In this document: piece after piece, positions 1-8,484 of the stretch
How positions within the stretch are numbered: the first letter of the stretch is position 1
Layout of the letters: every line of letters begins with the position of its first letter
Assembly: GCA_014382905.1 (NCBI GenBank)
Contig: JACNIU010000211.1
Coordinates: 1-33,113, forward strand
Origin: Desulfobacterales bacterium
GTDB lineage: Bacteria; Desulfobacterota; DSM-4660; Desulfatiglandales; Desulfatiglandaceae
DNA length: 33,113 bases
Direction: 5' to 3'
Translations under genes and position numbers: made by a program
Notes under the pieces: model-generated
Seen by the model: the letters and a program-made list of their open reading frames with translations, nothing else
What the model was told of the DNA's origin: nothing
The model's database searches: none

Positions 1-92
1 CCGCCCCCCAATCACCACGCCCACAGACCCGATGACGGGGTCGGGGGGCGAGATAACAGCGACGGAGGAAGGGGGAAGGGGGAGGGGGGGAA

Positions 93-1385
93 GTGGGGAG
101 AAGGGGAGGGGGGTGCAGCAATTGTCATGTTCTGGATGAGGAGAAAAAGGGGAGCGCTGAAAAAAAGACAACCGGCCACCCCAAGATGACGACAAGGATC
201 CCATCCCGCAACTGCATAAAGTGTCACAACAGGTCAGCAAGGATCGGCCTCTCCTATTTCGGAAGATTCGAATCCGCTGGATATGGAACACCATATGAAG
301 GAAATGGCCTGAGCGGCAGGAGGCTCTCCGGAAACCGTTTCTTCTTGAACCTGCAGGCGGATATCCATTTCAGCAAGGCTAATATGGAATGTATAGACTG
401 CCACACCGCCACCGGTCTGATGGGAGATGGGAGGCAGTACGATAAGATGGCCGCACAGATTGATATCTCCTGCCAGGCGTGTCATTCCCCGAAGTTTTCC
501 GTGATGGAAGGACCCGAGTCCTTAGCCGGTCGACTGGCTTTTCTTAACAAACGGGTCCCGAGAGGCATCGGAAAATCAATCGCTCTCAGCAAAAAGGGAA
601 CTCCCCTCTACAATCTCCAGAGAAAGGACGGCAAGGTAATCTTCTACCGCAAGATGGATGGCCTTCCCGTCGAGATGGATATCCGATCGTCGGACAAACC
701 TCATCACGGCCTGAAGGGGCACGAACGTCTCGCCTGTCAGTCCTGTCACTCTGCCTGGATTCCTCAGTGCTACGGGTGCCATCTGACATACAGGAAATCT
801 GAAAGGCAGACAGACTGGATAACTCATGAGTCATCGCCTGGAAGATGGAAGGAAGCACGCTCTTATCTCCGCTTTTCAAGGCCTGCCCTCGGTATTCGAA
901 ACGGTTTCGGGATTTATCCGATCTCCCCATGCCAGGTGTTCGTCTCTGTTTTTGACAGTTCGGGCAGATTCCGGAAGGATCAATCCTTCAAGACGATGAA
1001 CATATCAGCGTTTGATCCCCATACAACTTCAAAAAAATCCCGGACGTGCATTGAATGTCATCAGGACCCAAAGGTCATTGGATTGGGAGAAGGGATTCTT
1101 CATCAGAAGGGCAGCAAGCGGGTGTTCAGGGCGACCTATGACTCCTCCTCTTCAGGGATCGATGTTCCTTTCCCCTTGGATGGTTTTGTAGACCTGAGCG
1201 GGGAACCCCTCCAAACCGATTCAGGGAAGGGCGTAAGACCCTTCAACAGGGAGGAGATCGACAGGATTCTCGGGGTGGCGCCATGCCTCGGATGCCACCC
1301 GGGTTATGATGACAGGATCTACGGGGATTTTCGGGGATCGAAGGAACGATTTGAGATAGAGGCGGGACTGCCATGTTTGAAGTAA
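93..1385 (+). CDS. Multiheme c-type cytochrome (8 CxxCH motifs), probably 5'-truncated or corrupted at the window edge
   Basis: CxxCH motifs CSNCH, CIKCH, CIDCH, CQACH, CQSCH, CYGCH, CIECH, CLGCH. No signal peptide; called GTG start lies in a G-rich low-complexity stretch, with in-frame stops just upstream (33-35, 54-56). Confidence 0.85.
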   Translation: MGRRGGGCSNCHVLDEEKKGSAEKKTTGHPKMTTRIPSRNCIKCHNRSARIGLSYFGRFESAGYGTPYEGNGLSGRRLSGNRFFLNLQADIHFSKANMECIDCHTATGLMGDGRQYDKMAAQIDISCQACHSPKFSVMEGPESLAGRLAFLNKRVPRGIGKSIALSKKGTPLYNLQRKDGKVIFYRKMDGLPVEMDIRSSDKPHHGLKGHERLACQSCHSAWIPQCYGCHLTYRKSERQTDWITHESSPGRWKEARSYLRFSRPALGIRNGFGIYPISPCQVFVSVFDSSGRFRKDQSFKTMNISAFDPHTTSKKSRTCIECHQDPKVIGLGEGILHQKGSKRVFRATYDSSSSGIDVPFPLDGFVDLSGEPLQTDSGKGVRPFNREEIDRILGVAPCLGCHPGYDDRIYGDFRGSKERFEIEAGLPCLK

Positions 1386-3154
1386 GGATCTGCAACCACT
1401 CTCGTGCCCTGATGGTCACGGCCACCCGTCTCCTGACGGTCATGTGGGTTCTTCTGTGTATTTTCCTCATGCTCACCCATGCCCTGGCATCGGAAAAAAT
1501 CAATTATGCAGACTGTCTCGGCTGTCACAGGGGAATAGAATCGATCAGCCCCAGTCACCCATTTGCGTGTGCTGCCTGCCATATATGGCCCAAAGACCGC
1601 CAGAGCGACGCACTCACAAGTCATCAGGGGATTGTGCGGAACCCTTCAGCCCCTGAGCATGTGGAGGTCTTCTGCGTCCAATGCCACGAAAATGAAGTCA
1701 GGCAGGTCCGCAATTCCCTTCATTCGACCATGGCCGGTGTTATCAACCAGACACGATACCTCTGGGGGGCCCAGGGGACGGCGGCCCCGGCCGTTTACGG
1801 GTTGAGCGGGCACCTTAAACCGTTGCCGGACCCTCATGGATCGGTCTATCAGGAAACCCCGGCCATGCTGGTGGATGATTTCCTGAGGCGGCGATGCCTC
1901 AGGTGTCATATCCACAGTAAAGGCCCGGAAGCCCCGGGTCTTTACCGGGGGACAGGCTGCGCTTCCTGTCATATGGTTTATAATAATGACGGCCAATATG
2001 GCGGCATGGATCAGGCCATCGATCGATCCAAGAAGGGATACCCTGTCCGGCACACCTTCACAAGACTCATCCCCAACGCCCAATGCCTTCACTGCCATAA
2101 TCAGAATCATGTGGGCGCAGATTATGAAGGACTGTTCCAGCACGATTACAGCGATGGCTATCGGTCACCCATGGTGAACGGAAAACTGCGGCCGATGGTC
2201 TACGGGTTGGATCATCATCACTTGGCCAAGGACATCCATGCAGAAAAGGGGCTCTGGTGCGTCGACTGTCACACCCGGAAAGATGTTATGGGAGACGGGC
2301 GCATATACAGCTATGAAATCGAAGTCCCAAAGCGTTCCTGCATGGATTGTCATGGGGGCTTTGATCAGAAAACGCCGGATATGACGAACAAGGCGATCCG
2401 CAAGGTATCGGACGGATACCTTTTTATCTCCAAGAACGATGGAAAGAATCACGGGCTGCGCCAGTTCAGTGCGGATTCGATTGGCCACAGGGTCCAGGCA
2501 CACGCCAAGGTCCGGTGCAGCGCCTGCCACGCCCAATGGTCTTTTCAGGACTATGGGTTGAGTGTGATTCGCGAAGACCTGATCAATGACTACAAGTGGG
2601 ACCATCTTACAGCCCAGGGGGATCCCTATCTGCAGGAGAAATTGAAGGCGTACGTTGAGAGCCCGGAAACCGCCTATCCTTTTTCAATTGACCGTTTATC
2701 CGGTGAGGAAAGACCGGGGATCTGGTCTGTAGGATGGCGGTTCAGACGGTGGGAACAGATGCCTTTGGGTATGGATCATACCGGGAGGTATGCCATATTG
2801 CGACCCCTATATCAATATTTCATCTCCTATGTGGATCGCGCCGGTAATGTCGTTTTGGACAGCGTTGTTCCGTCAAGGGGGGATGGTACCGGTAAGGGAT
2901 GGGCGTTCATGCCTTATGTCCCTCACACCACAGCGCCCTTTGGGAGGGCGTGTGACGCCTGTCATCAGAACAGGGTGACTGCAGGACTCGGCATTCAGGA
3001 AGAGGTCACCATGGATAACGGCCTGACGATTCCATCTCCACCCGCGGTTAAAGGAATGCGCCTCCTGAATCCACGAGAGCAGCAAAGACTGCTCAAGCCA
3101 ACAAAGGAATGGCATAAGGAAAGGCTTAAGGCCTCAAAAACACATCACGAGTGA
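1373..3154 (+). CDS. Multiheme c-type cytochrome (10 CxxCH motifs) with N-terminal signal sequence
   Basis: CLGCH, CAACH, CVQCH, CLRCH, CASCH, CLHCH, CVDCH, CMDCH, CSACH, CDACH; hydrophobic leader ending ALAS; overlaps preceding gene by 13 bp. Confidence 0.92.
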   Translation: MFEVRICNHSRALMVTATRLLTVMWVLLCIFLMLTHALASEKINYADCLGCHRGIESISPSHPFACAACHIWPKDRQSDALTSHQGIVRNPSAPEHVEVFCVQCHENEVRQVRNSLHSTMAGVINQTRYLWGAQGTAAPAVYGLSGHLKPLPDPHGSVYQETPAMLVDDFLRRRCLRCHIHSKGPEAPGLYRGTGCASCHMVYNNDGQYGGMDQAIDRSKKGYPVRHTFTRLIPNAQCLHCHNQNHVGADYEGLFQHDYSDGYRSPMVNGKLRPMVYGLDHHHLAKDIHAEKGLWCVDCHTRKDVMGDGRIYSYEIEVPKRSCMDCHGGFDQKTPDMTNKAIRKVSDGYLFISKNDGKNHGLRQFSADSIGHRVQAHAKVRCSACHAQWSFQDYGLSVIREDLINDYKWDHLTAQGDPYLQEKLKAYVESPETAYPFSIDRLSGEERPGIWSVGWRFRRWEQMPLGMDHTGRYAILRPLYQYFISYVDRAGNVVLDSVVPSRGDGTGKGWAFMPYVPHTTAPFGRACDACHQNRVTAGLGIQEEVTMDNGLTIPSPPAVKGMRLLNPREQQRLLKPTKEWHKERLKASKTHHE

Positions 3155-3288
3155 AAGGCGTCACACCTATTTATAAACGATATTAGGCAATATTGCCGTT
3201 CCAATCGCTTCTTTCAACCCCAAGAGAGGGAAAAGAGGCTTTGAAATGGTCAACGGTCGCATGGAAAAAGCGCATGGGTTATTGTGTT

Positions 3289-3328
3289 GTATAAAAGCAA
3301 TAAAATGTTTCACATTGCTATTTTATAC
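3289..3328. promoter_or_regulatory. Imperfect inverted repeat upstream of the antitoxin gene (possible autoregulatory operator)
   Basis: GTATAAAAGCAAT ... ATTGCTATTTTATAC arms separated by 12 nt, about 40 nt upstream of the antitoxin ATG. Confidence 0.4.
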
Positions 3329-3368
3329 GGTATCGTTGCGTAAAACATCCTGATAGGAGGTAAATACA

Positions 3369-3587
3369 ATGACAAGCGCAGTAAGAGTTTCCGACGAGTT
3401 GGTACGGGAAGCAAGAATATTTAGCAAAATTGATCAACGATCTTTAACTGGCCAAATTGAGCATTGGGCAAAAATCGGCAAATGCGCTGAAGAAAACCCT
3501 GATTTGACTTATGGCCTGATAAAGGACATCCTTATTGGTCTTGTTGAGCTTGAACAAGGTGAATCATCAGAATACAAATTCGGATAA
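3369..3587 (+). CDS. ParD-like antitoxin of a type II toxin-antitoxin system
   Basis: 72 aa with the N-terminal pattern TSAVRVSDELVREAR...QIEHWAKIGK...; strong SD (aggaggt); immediately upstream of a RelE/ParE-type toxin start. Confidence 0.75.
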   Translation: MTSAVRVSDELVREARIFSKIDQRSLTGQIEHWAKIGKCAEENPDLTYGLIKDILIGLVELEQGESSEYKFG

Positions 3588-3593
3588 CCAGCA

Positions 3594-3770
3594 ATGAAGA
3601 TTTTACAGTCTCGGCAATTTGAAAGAAAGGTTAAAAAATTCACCAAACAAGAAAAAAAGTCGCTGACAATCCTGGCAGAACCTGGAAAGGACCGCTTCGC
3701 ATGCCCTAACCGTATTTTTTTTGTGAATTGGATCTGTGGTAATCCAGCCAAAGTTTTTCCGCTTGTGTGA
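3594..3770 (+). pseudogene. Truncated RelE/ParE-family toxin: N-terminal part only, C-terminus replaced by unrelated sequence
   Basis: ORF begins MKILQSRQFERKVKKFTKQEKKSL (toxin-like) then switches to non-toxin sequence TILAEPGKDRFACPN... that is antisense to a recombinase fragment. Confidence 0.65.
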
Positions 3771-3777
3771 TTTTCAT
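3664..3777 (-). pseudogene. N-terminal fragment of a tyrosine recombinase/integrase, frameshifted
   Basis: Minus strand reads MKITQAEKLWLDYHRSNSQKK, then after a frameshift in an A8 run NTVRACEAVLSRFCQDCQR (SAM-like N-terminal recombinase domain pattern); strong SD aaggaggg upstream. Confidence 0.6.
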
Positions 3778-3883
3778 TTTTTGCCCTCCTTGTCTTTGGG
3801 TTAATAATAGTGTGCTGTCAAGAGAACCTCACAGAGTAACCCGTGCCCGGCTTCTAAGGTACAAATACATTGAAGCGCTTTCG

Positions 3884-4210
3884 TCAGGACAGTTTTGCAC
3901 TGATAAGCCGGTTTAGACTTACGCCCTCTTCAGCAGCTTGGATTGATAGATTTCTATGGACTTCCGGTGGAATCCGCACAGAGAATTTGCCACTATATTT
4001 CTTATTGGATAAAGGCTCCGGGATTGGGTCACCATCGGCCTCCATAATTTTTATACCCTCCGAAACAACTCTACGGATACCTTTCAATGCCGCCTCCGGT
4101 GTTCCAGCCAGCCAACTGAGATTCGGGAATTCCACACAAAGGCCCACATACTCCCGGTCCCTATTTGACCATATCACTCGATAAGCATATCTATCATTTT
4201 TTAATGTCAT
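3884..4210 (-). CDS. hicB: HicB-family antitoxin
   Basis: 108 aa: YRVIWSNRDREYVGLCVEFPNLSWLAGTPEAALKGI HicB-like half plus C-terminal RHH-like segment GKFSVRIPPEVHRNLSIQAAEEGVSLNRLI. Confidence 0.85.
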   Translation of the reverse strand: MTLKNDRYAYRVIWSNRDREYVGLCVEFPNLSWLAGTPEAALKGIRRVVSEGIKIMEADGDPIPEPLSNKKYSGKFSVRIPPEVHRNLSIQAAEEGVSLNRLISAKLS

Positions 4211-4455
4211 TTTTCGTCCTCTAATTTATCAATGGCTCCCAGAACTTGTCTTGCCTGATATTCTTTGACTTTCCCCTTGAAATTTTGGATGTTTATTAGC
4301 GGAGGGTAAATCCGGGGCACCTTAAATATCCTATGGCTTGTGCCTTTTTGTCTTGGCTCCCCAAAATAATGATCACAAACTCTGCATACGTCTCCAAACC
4401 TTACATTAAAAGGGCTTAGCCTCATCTTTACCAATATTTTTTGAATGTCGGCCAT
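4207..4455 (-). CDS. hicA: HicA-like toxin
   Basis: 82 aa with GTSHRIFK motif typical of HicA; ATGA overlap with hicB. Confidence 0.7.
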   Translation of the reverse strand: MADIQKILVKMRLSPFNVRFGDVCRVCDHYFGEPRQKGTSHRIFKVPRIYPPLINIQNFKGKVKEYQARQVLGAIDKLEDEK

Positions 4456-4884
4456 CGGTTACATGATACCACTATTGGTGTCATTGTCAAGACAGAAATG
4501 CAGCATCTATTTTGGGACTAATGGGCAGAAGATCGTGAGCTTTCACCTTTTCTAAAGTTGCGATATCTGCTTCTATGAAGTACAACCAAAGCCGATACTG
4601 TGATATGCCAATCTATCCTTCCCTGGAAAGATTTCATTACGAACCTGTGGCAGGATGCGTATGTATGACAGAGAGGGAAAAAGAGGTTGAATTTGATTTT
4701 AGCCTTGCTTTTTTTATTTATTTGGGCTATAATAAACTAATTTATTAAGTTGAAAGCTTCCAACCTTAGGGCTACAGCCTTTAACGTGAGTTCGATGTTG
4801 TAATATCCGGATTTCAGGGTTCATGCTAAACAGTGAGGGAGGTTTTGACAGCAGGCACCGATTACTTTTCAGCATCGGGACCAC

Positions 4885-5427
4885 TTGGACAGGGATAGAG
4901 CTATGGAACAGGTTTTGCTCCTGAATACCACCTACGAACCGTTGAAGATCATCAACTGGAAAAAGGCGATAACCCTGCTCATGTTAGGCAAGGTGGAGGT
5001 CCTTGAAGAATATGGGCGGGATATCCATTCAGTCACCTTTACCATAAAACTCCCTTCGGTCGTCAGGCTCCTTATGATGGTGAGGAAGCCAAAGAACGCG
5101 GTCAAGTTCTCGCGGCAGAATATTTACGCCAGGGACAAGTACAGATGCCAGTACTGCGGCAGCAAGCTTCCTGTAGAAGACCTGAGCTATGACCACGTGA
5201 TTCCAAAATCCCGGGGAGGAAAAACCCTGTGGAGCAATATTGTCACCTGCTGCATGGTATGCAACAGGAAAAAGGGAGGCCGTGCACCCAAAGAGGCCAA
5301 TATGCGGCTTGTCCGTAAACCCTCCAAGCCCAAATGGTTGCCTGCCCTGAGAGTGACCATAGGTTTCAAAGAGGTTCCTACATCGTGGCGGGACTATCTG
5401 TACTGGAATGTGGAACTGCTTGAATAA
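4885..5427 (+). CDS. HNH endonuclease family protein
   Basis: CQYCGSKLPVEDLSYDHVIPKSRGGKTLWSNIVTCCMVCNRKKGG: HNH core with CxxC pairs. Translation may begin at the internal ATG MEQVLLLN. Confidence 0.9.
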   Translation: MDRDRAMEQVLLLNTTYEPLKIINWKKAITLLMLGKVEVLEEYGRDIHSVTFTIKLPSVVRLLMMVRKPKNAVKFSRQNIYARDKYRCQYCGSKLPVEDLSYDHVIPKSRGGKTLWSNIVTCCMVCNRKKGGRAPKEANMRLVRKPSKPKWLPALRVTIGFKEVPTSWRDYLYWNVELLE

Positions 5428-5845
5428 ACCTCAAAGCAGCCGCAATCCTATCGGCGGTCTCCTTGATCGCCTCCATATCTCCCTGCTTGAGCTCCCAGGT
5501 GGCCACTGGTAGTTCAGGGCCTCCGGCGATTCTGGGAATTAGATGAAGATGGTAGTGCAGCACCACCTGGTTCGCGCCGGGTCCATTCAATTGGACACAC
5601 GCTACGCCTGAAGGATTCAAGGCCTCTTGAATCGCTGCAATGATCTTTTTTGAGGCCAAGTGTACAGCCATGAGGTCGTCGCCCGGGATTTCCCACAGGT
5701 CTTGGGCGTGTCTCCTGGGGATGATGAGGGTGTGACCGGGTGAGATCGGATTTATGTCTTCAAAGGCAAAGACCTTTTCATCCTCATACACCTTGAAGCT
5801 GGGGATCTCCCCCTTAACGATTTTACAAAAAATACACGCGTCCAT
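5378..5845 (-). CDS. HIT (histidine triad) family protein
   Basis: CIFCKIVKGEIPSFKVYEDEKVFAFEDINPISPGHTLIIPRRH and triad HYHLHLIPR. Confidence 0.92.
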   Translation of the reverse strand: MDACIFCKIVKGEIPSFKVYEDEKVFAFEDINPISPGHTLIIPRRHAQDLWEIPGDDLMAVHLASKKIIAAIQEALNPSGVACVQLNGPGANQVVLHYHLHLIPRIAGGPELPVATWELKQGDMEAIKETADRIAAALRFIQAVPHSSTDSPATM

Positions 5846-5951
5846 GATACTCCTCCTTTTAACCCCCCTTGCCGACCTAAAACCTCAAAATATCAATCTC
5901 AATTTTGATTAATCACTCTCAATATTGCCAAATTATCTTATTTTTTATCTA

Positions 5952-6000
5952 CAATCCGCAATCCGCAATCCGCAATCCAAAATCCAAAATCCAAAATCCA
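5952..6000. repeat. 7-bp tandem repeat, 7 units (CAATCCG x3, CAATCCA, AAATCCA x3)
   Basis: Direct reading of the sequence. Confidence 0.9.
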
Positions 6001-6006
6001 ATATCG

Positions 6007-6033
6007 TGCCCGAACGGACTTTTCGTTCAGGCA
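6007..6033. terminator. Hairpin tgcccgaacg...cgttcaggca, possible terminator of the minus-strand gene ending at 6050
   Basis: 10-bp arms with one mismatch, 7-nt loop, located just 3' of the 6050-6352 gene; no clear poly-U. Confidence 0.35.
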
Positions 6034-6049
6034 GCAATTACCCTTCCAA

Positions 6050-6352
6050 TTACCCTGTTTGATTATCAATGAGTCTCTGGAGATTTGCCCTTCTTTCCTC
6101 GGGAAGATCGGGAGCCTTTCTGATGTTCATCGCCCTCATTACATCATATGTCCCATCCTCGAACAGGACCGGAATCTGAATGACGTAGTCGGGATTATGA
6201 CAGCACCCCGGCGCAAAATAATGACCCGGCCTCCTGCCCTCCTTCAGACTGTCTCTGGCCTTCGCGAAGATCTTTTCAGAAATTACCATTCCCGCCTGTC
6301 CTGTAAAGGTAGTTACGGTATCCCCCGACTCAAATAGCCTTTTTCTGTTCAT
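6050..6352 (-). CDS. Hypothetical protein (100 aa)
   Basis: Intact ORF with plausible composition, co-directional with the downstream-coordinate kinase gene. Confidence 0.65.
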   Translation of the reverse strand: MNRKRLFESGDTVTTFTGQAGMVISEKIFAKARDSLKEGRRPGHYFAPGCCHNPDYVIQIPVLFEDGTYDVMRAMNIRKAPDLPEERRANLQRLIDNQTG

Positions 6353-6390
6353 CGGTCACCTCAGTTCTTTACGCCAGCCGTTCAAAAATT

Positions 6391-7437
6391 TTACCCGCCT
6401 CGCCCCGGTATGTCGAGGATTTTCTTGTGAGACCTCAAGCCCGTTACCAGATCCCTGAGGCGGGAGATCTCTTTATCACGAACGTAGTGGAGCAAACCAT
6501 CAAGGGTTCTTAGGGCCTCGGGTATATAGGTCTCAAAATAGGTCTTGTTCATAACCATTGTCAGATAAGAAAAGGCGCCTAAGATCTGGAGATTCCGTTG
6601 AATCGCCAAATAGGGATAATACCTCTCAAAGGACTCCACCCACGCGGCATTATGCTCCCTGATCAGGGCCAGGTAGCGTTGGTATACCTCAATCTTCTGC
6701 CCCCGGGAGAGGCGGGTATAGGGATCAATTATCAGAGAGGCCAGATCATAGCCGAGTGGTCCGAGACGACCTCCCTGCCAGTCAATTATACCGACATTGC
6801 CCTTAGAGAGCATGATATTCCTGGACTGGAAGTCGCGGTGGAGAAAGAAGCTGCAATCCGCTTTCGAAGCGGTTTCAGCCAAATGACCAAATGCAGGCTC
6901 AAGCTCCGGCCACTCCGCTTTAAGCCCCAGATAACGACCCAAAAAGGCGTCTCTGAAATAGTGTGCCTCATATTTCAGCATGACGGTCGGGTCATATCTC
7001 TCCGTCTGACAGCACCAAGAGGGGTCAAAATCGTTTGCACCTTCGGTCTGGAGCCGGAAAAGATGGCTCACTACTTTTTCATAGGTCGGGAGCGGATCAT
7101 CTCCTGAAGATACAAGGTCCTGAAGGTTTTTCTGCCCCATATCTTCCATGATGAACCAGCCCTTTTCGGAGTCGTGCCTGTAGATTTCCGGAAGAGGTGC
7201 TCCTTTGCTAAGGAGGTGTCTTCCGATCATGAGATATGCCCGGTTTTCACGCCGTATGGTATTATCGGCAGGGGGATTGGCCATGGCGATAAAAGAGATG
7301 TCCGGTCGCTCTGCTGTAATCCGCCAGAATACGCGTCTTGACCCGTCGCCGGGAAGCTGCTGAAAGGTCACATCCTCTATTGTGCAACCTTCCTCTCTCA
7401 GGTATTTCAGGACGTATTCTCTCAGATCAGGGTTCAT
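6391..7437 (-). CDS. APH-fold phosphotransferase, AmgK-like sugar kinase
   Basis: FFLHRDFQSRNIMLSKGNVGIIDWQGGRLGPLGYDLASL: kinase catalytic HRD(F)xxxN and D-W motifs; overlaps a nucleotidyltransferase gene (ATGA). Confidence 0.82.
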   Translation of the reverse strand: MNPDLREYVLKYLREEGCTIEDVTFQQLPGDGSRRVFWRITAERPDISFIAMANPPADNTIRRENRAYLMIGRHLLSKGAPLPEIYRHDSEKGWFIMEDMGQKNLQDLVSSGDDPLPTYEKVVSHLFRLQTEGANDFDPSWCCQTERYDPTVMLKYEAHYFRDAFLGRYLGLKAEWPELEPAFGHLAETASKADCSFFLHRDFQSRNIMLSKGNVGIIDWQGGRLGPLGYDLASLIIDPYTRLSRGQKIEVYQRYLALIREHNAAWVESFERYYPYLAIQRNLQILGAFSYLTMVMNKTYFETYIPEALRTLDGLLHYVRDKEISRLRDLVTGLRSHKKILDIPGRGG

Positions 7438-8357
7438 AGGATTTTTCCGACAAGATCCTTCCGAACTTTTTTAGAGGACGTGACGATGCTGTCCACGACT
7501 CGGAGCCCCTTCCTGACGGTCACTCTTTCCCAGAGAACGGACCGGCGGATCTCCACGCCCTCTTCGAGATTTGTATCTTTACCGATGACGGCCCACTCTT
7601 TGAGTCTGGCAGACTCGTGGATCCGGCAACCCGGGCCAGACAAAAAGTGTGTTTCCTTCAACACCTCTTTATTGGCAAGAAGATAGCTGCCGATGGTTCC
7701 TACGTCCCGCCAGTAATGCCCGGTTGAAATATGGGCCCTGATCGGCCGGTCCTCTTTGATCAGCTCCAGGTAACAGTCTATGATATTGAAAAACCGTCTT
7801 TTGGGGATGCGGGAGAGGACCTCTGGTTCTATAATATGAATTCCGGTAAAGGCAAGCCTGCCGGGGCGGGCCTCGGACGCGATATCTAAAATGTCAAGAT
7901 GCTCATTTATCCGGATCTGGCTAAAGGGCGTATAGTCATGTAGAACAAGCGTGACCAGGTTTCCGGCCTTTTGATGTGCTTCCCAGGCCTTTCCCAGATC
8001 AATGTCGGTAAGGATATCTCCGTTAATGACGACAAAGGGCTCGTCATCCCAGAAGTCTTCGGTATTCCTGATGCCCCCGCCTGTTCCCAAAATCGTTGGT
8101 TCTATTTTGACCTGGATGTTCAGACCGAAAGGCCGGCCACCATCTAAATGGGCGACAAGTTGCTCTCTGTGATGATGGGCATTTACAATGACCTCACGTA
8201 TCTTGTATCTTTTAAGGTGCTCTATCACCCTGTCGATGATCGGCCTGTTCCCTATCGGCATGAGCGCCTTTGGCCTATCTAAAGTGAGGGGCCTCAGCCT
8301 TGTCCCGAGGCCGGCTGCGAGGATCATTGCTTTCATGGTATCTTTTTTCCGTTGCAA
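7434..8357 (-). CDS. NDP-sugar pyrophosphorylase / MurU-like nucleotidyltransferase with C-terminal beta-helix-like extension
   Basis: MKAMILAAGLGTRLRPLTLDRPKALMPIGNRPII signature; GTGGGIRN; VINGDILTDID. Likely start is the internal MKAMILAAG. Confidence 0.87.
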   Translation of the reverse strand: MQRKKDTMKAMILAAGLGTRLRPLTLDRPKALMPIGNRPIIDRVIEHLKRYKIREVIVNAHHHREQLVAHLDGGRPFGLNIQVKIEPTILGTGGGIRNTEDFWDDEPFVVINGDILTDIDLGKAWEAHQKAGNLVTLVLHDYTPFSQIRINEHLDILDIASEARPGRLAFTGIHIIEPEVLSRIPKRRFFNIIDCYLELIKEDRPIRAHISTGHYWRDVGTIGSYLLANKEVLKETHFLSGPGCRIHESARLKEWAVIGKDTNLEEGVEIRRSVLWERVTVRKGLRVVDSIVTSSKKVRKDLVGKIL

Positions 8358-8484
8358 TTATTTCTTACTGATTATACATCACTGAAAGCGATGTCAATAT
8401 GATATATTAAGACCTTATCATAAAGCCATATGGACAATCTGCTGTCGTTGTTAGACAAACACGATTTTTTAATTGTGAGATATC

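Noticed and set aside
4487-4637. Possible frameshifted minus-strand ORF (MKSFQGRIDWHI / SQYRLWLYFIEADIATLEKVKAHDLLPISPKIDAAFLS)
   Set aside because: Protein-like wording across a frameshift suggests a decayed gene, but I cannot assign a family or demonstrate homology.
5952-6000. CRISPR array
   Set aside because: Units are contiguous 7-mers without spacers; no cas genes in the window.
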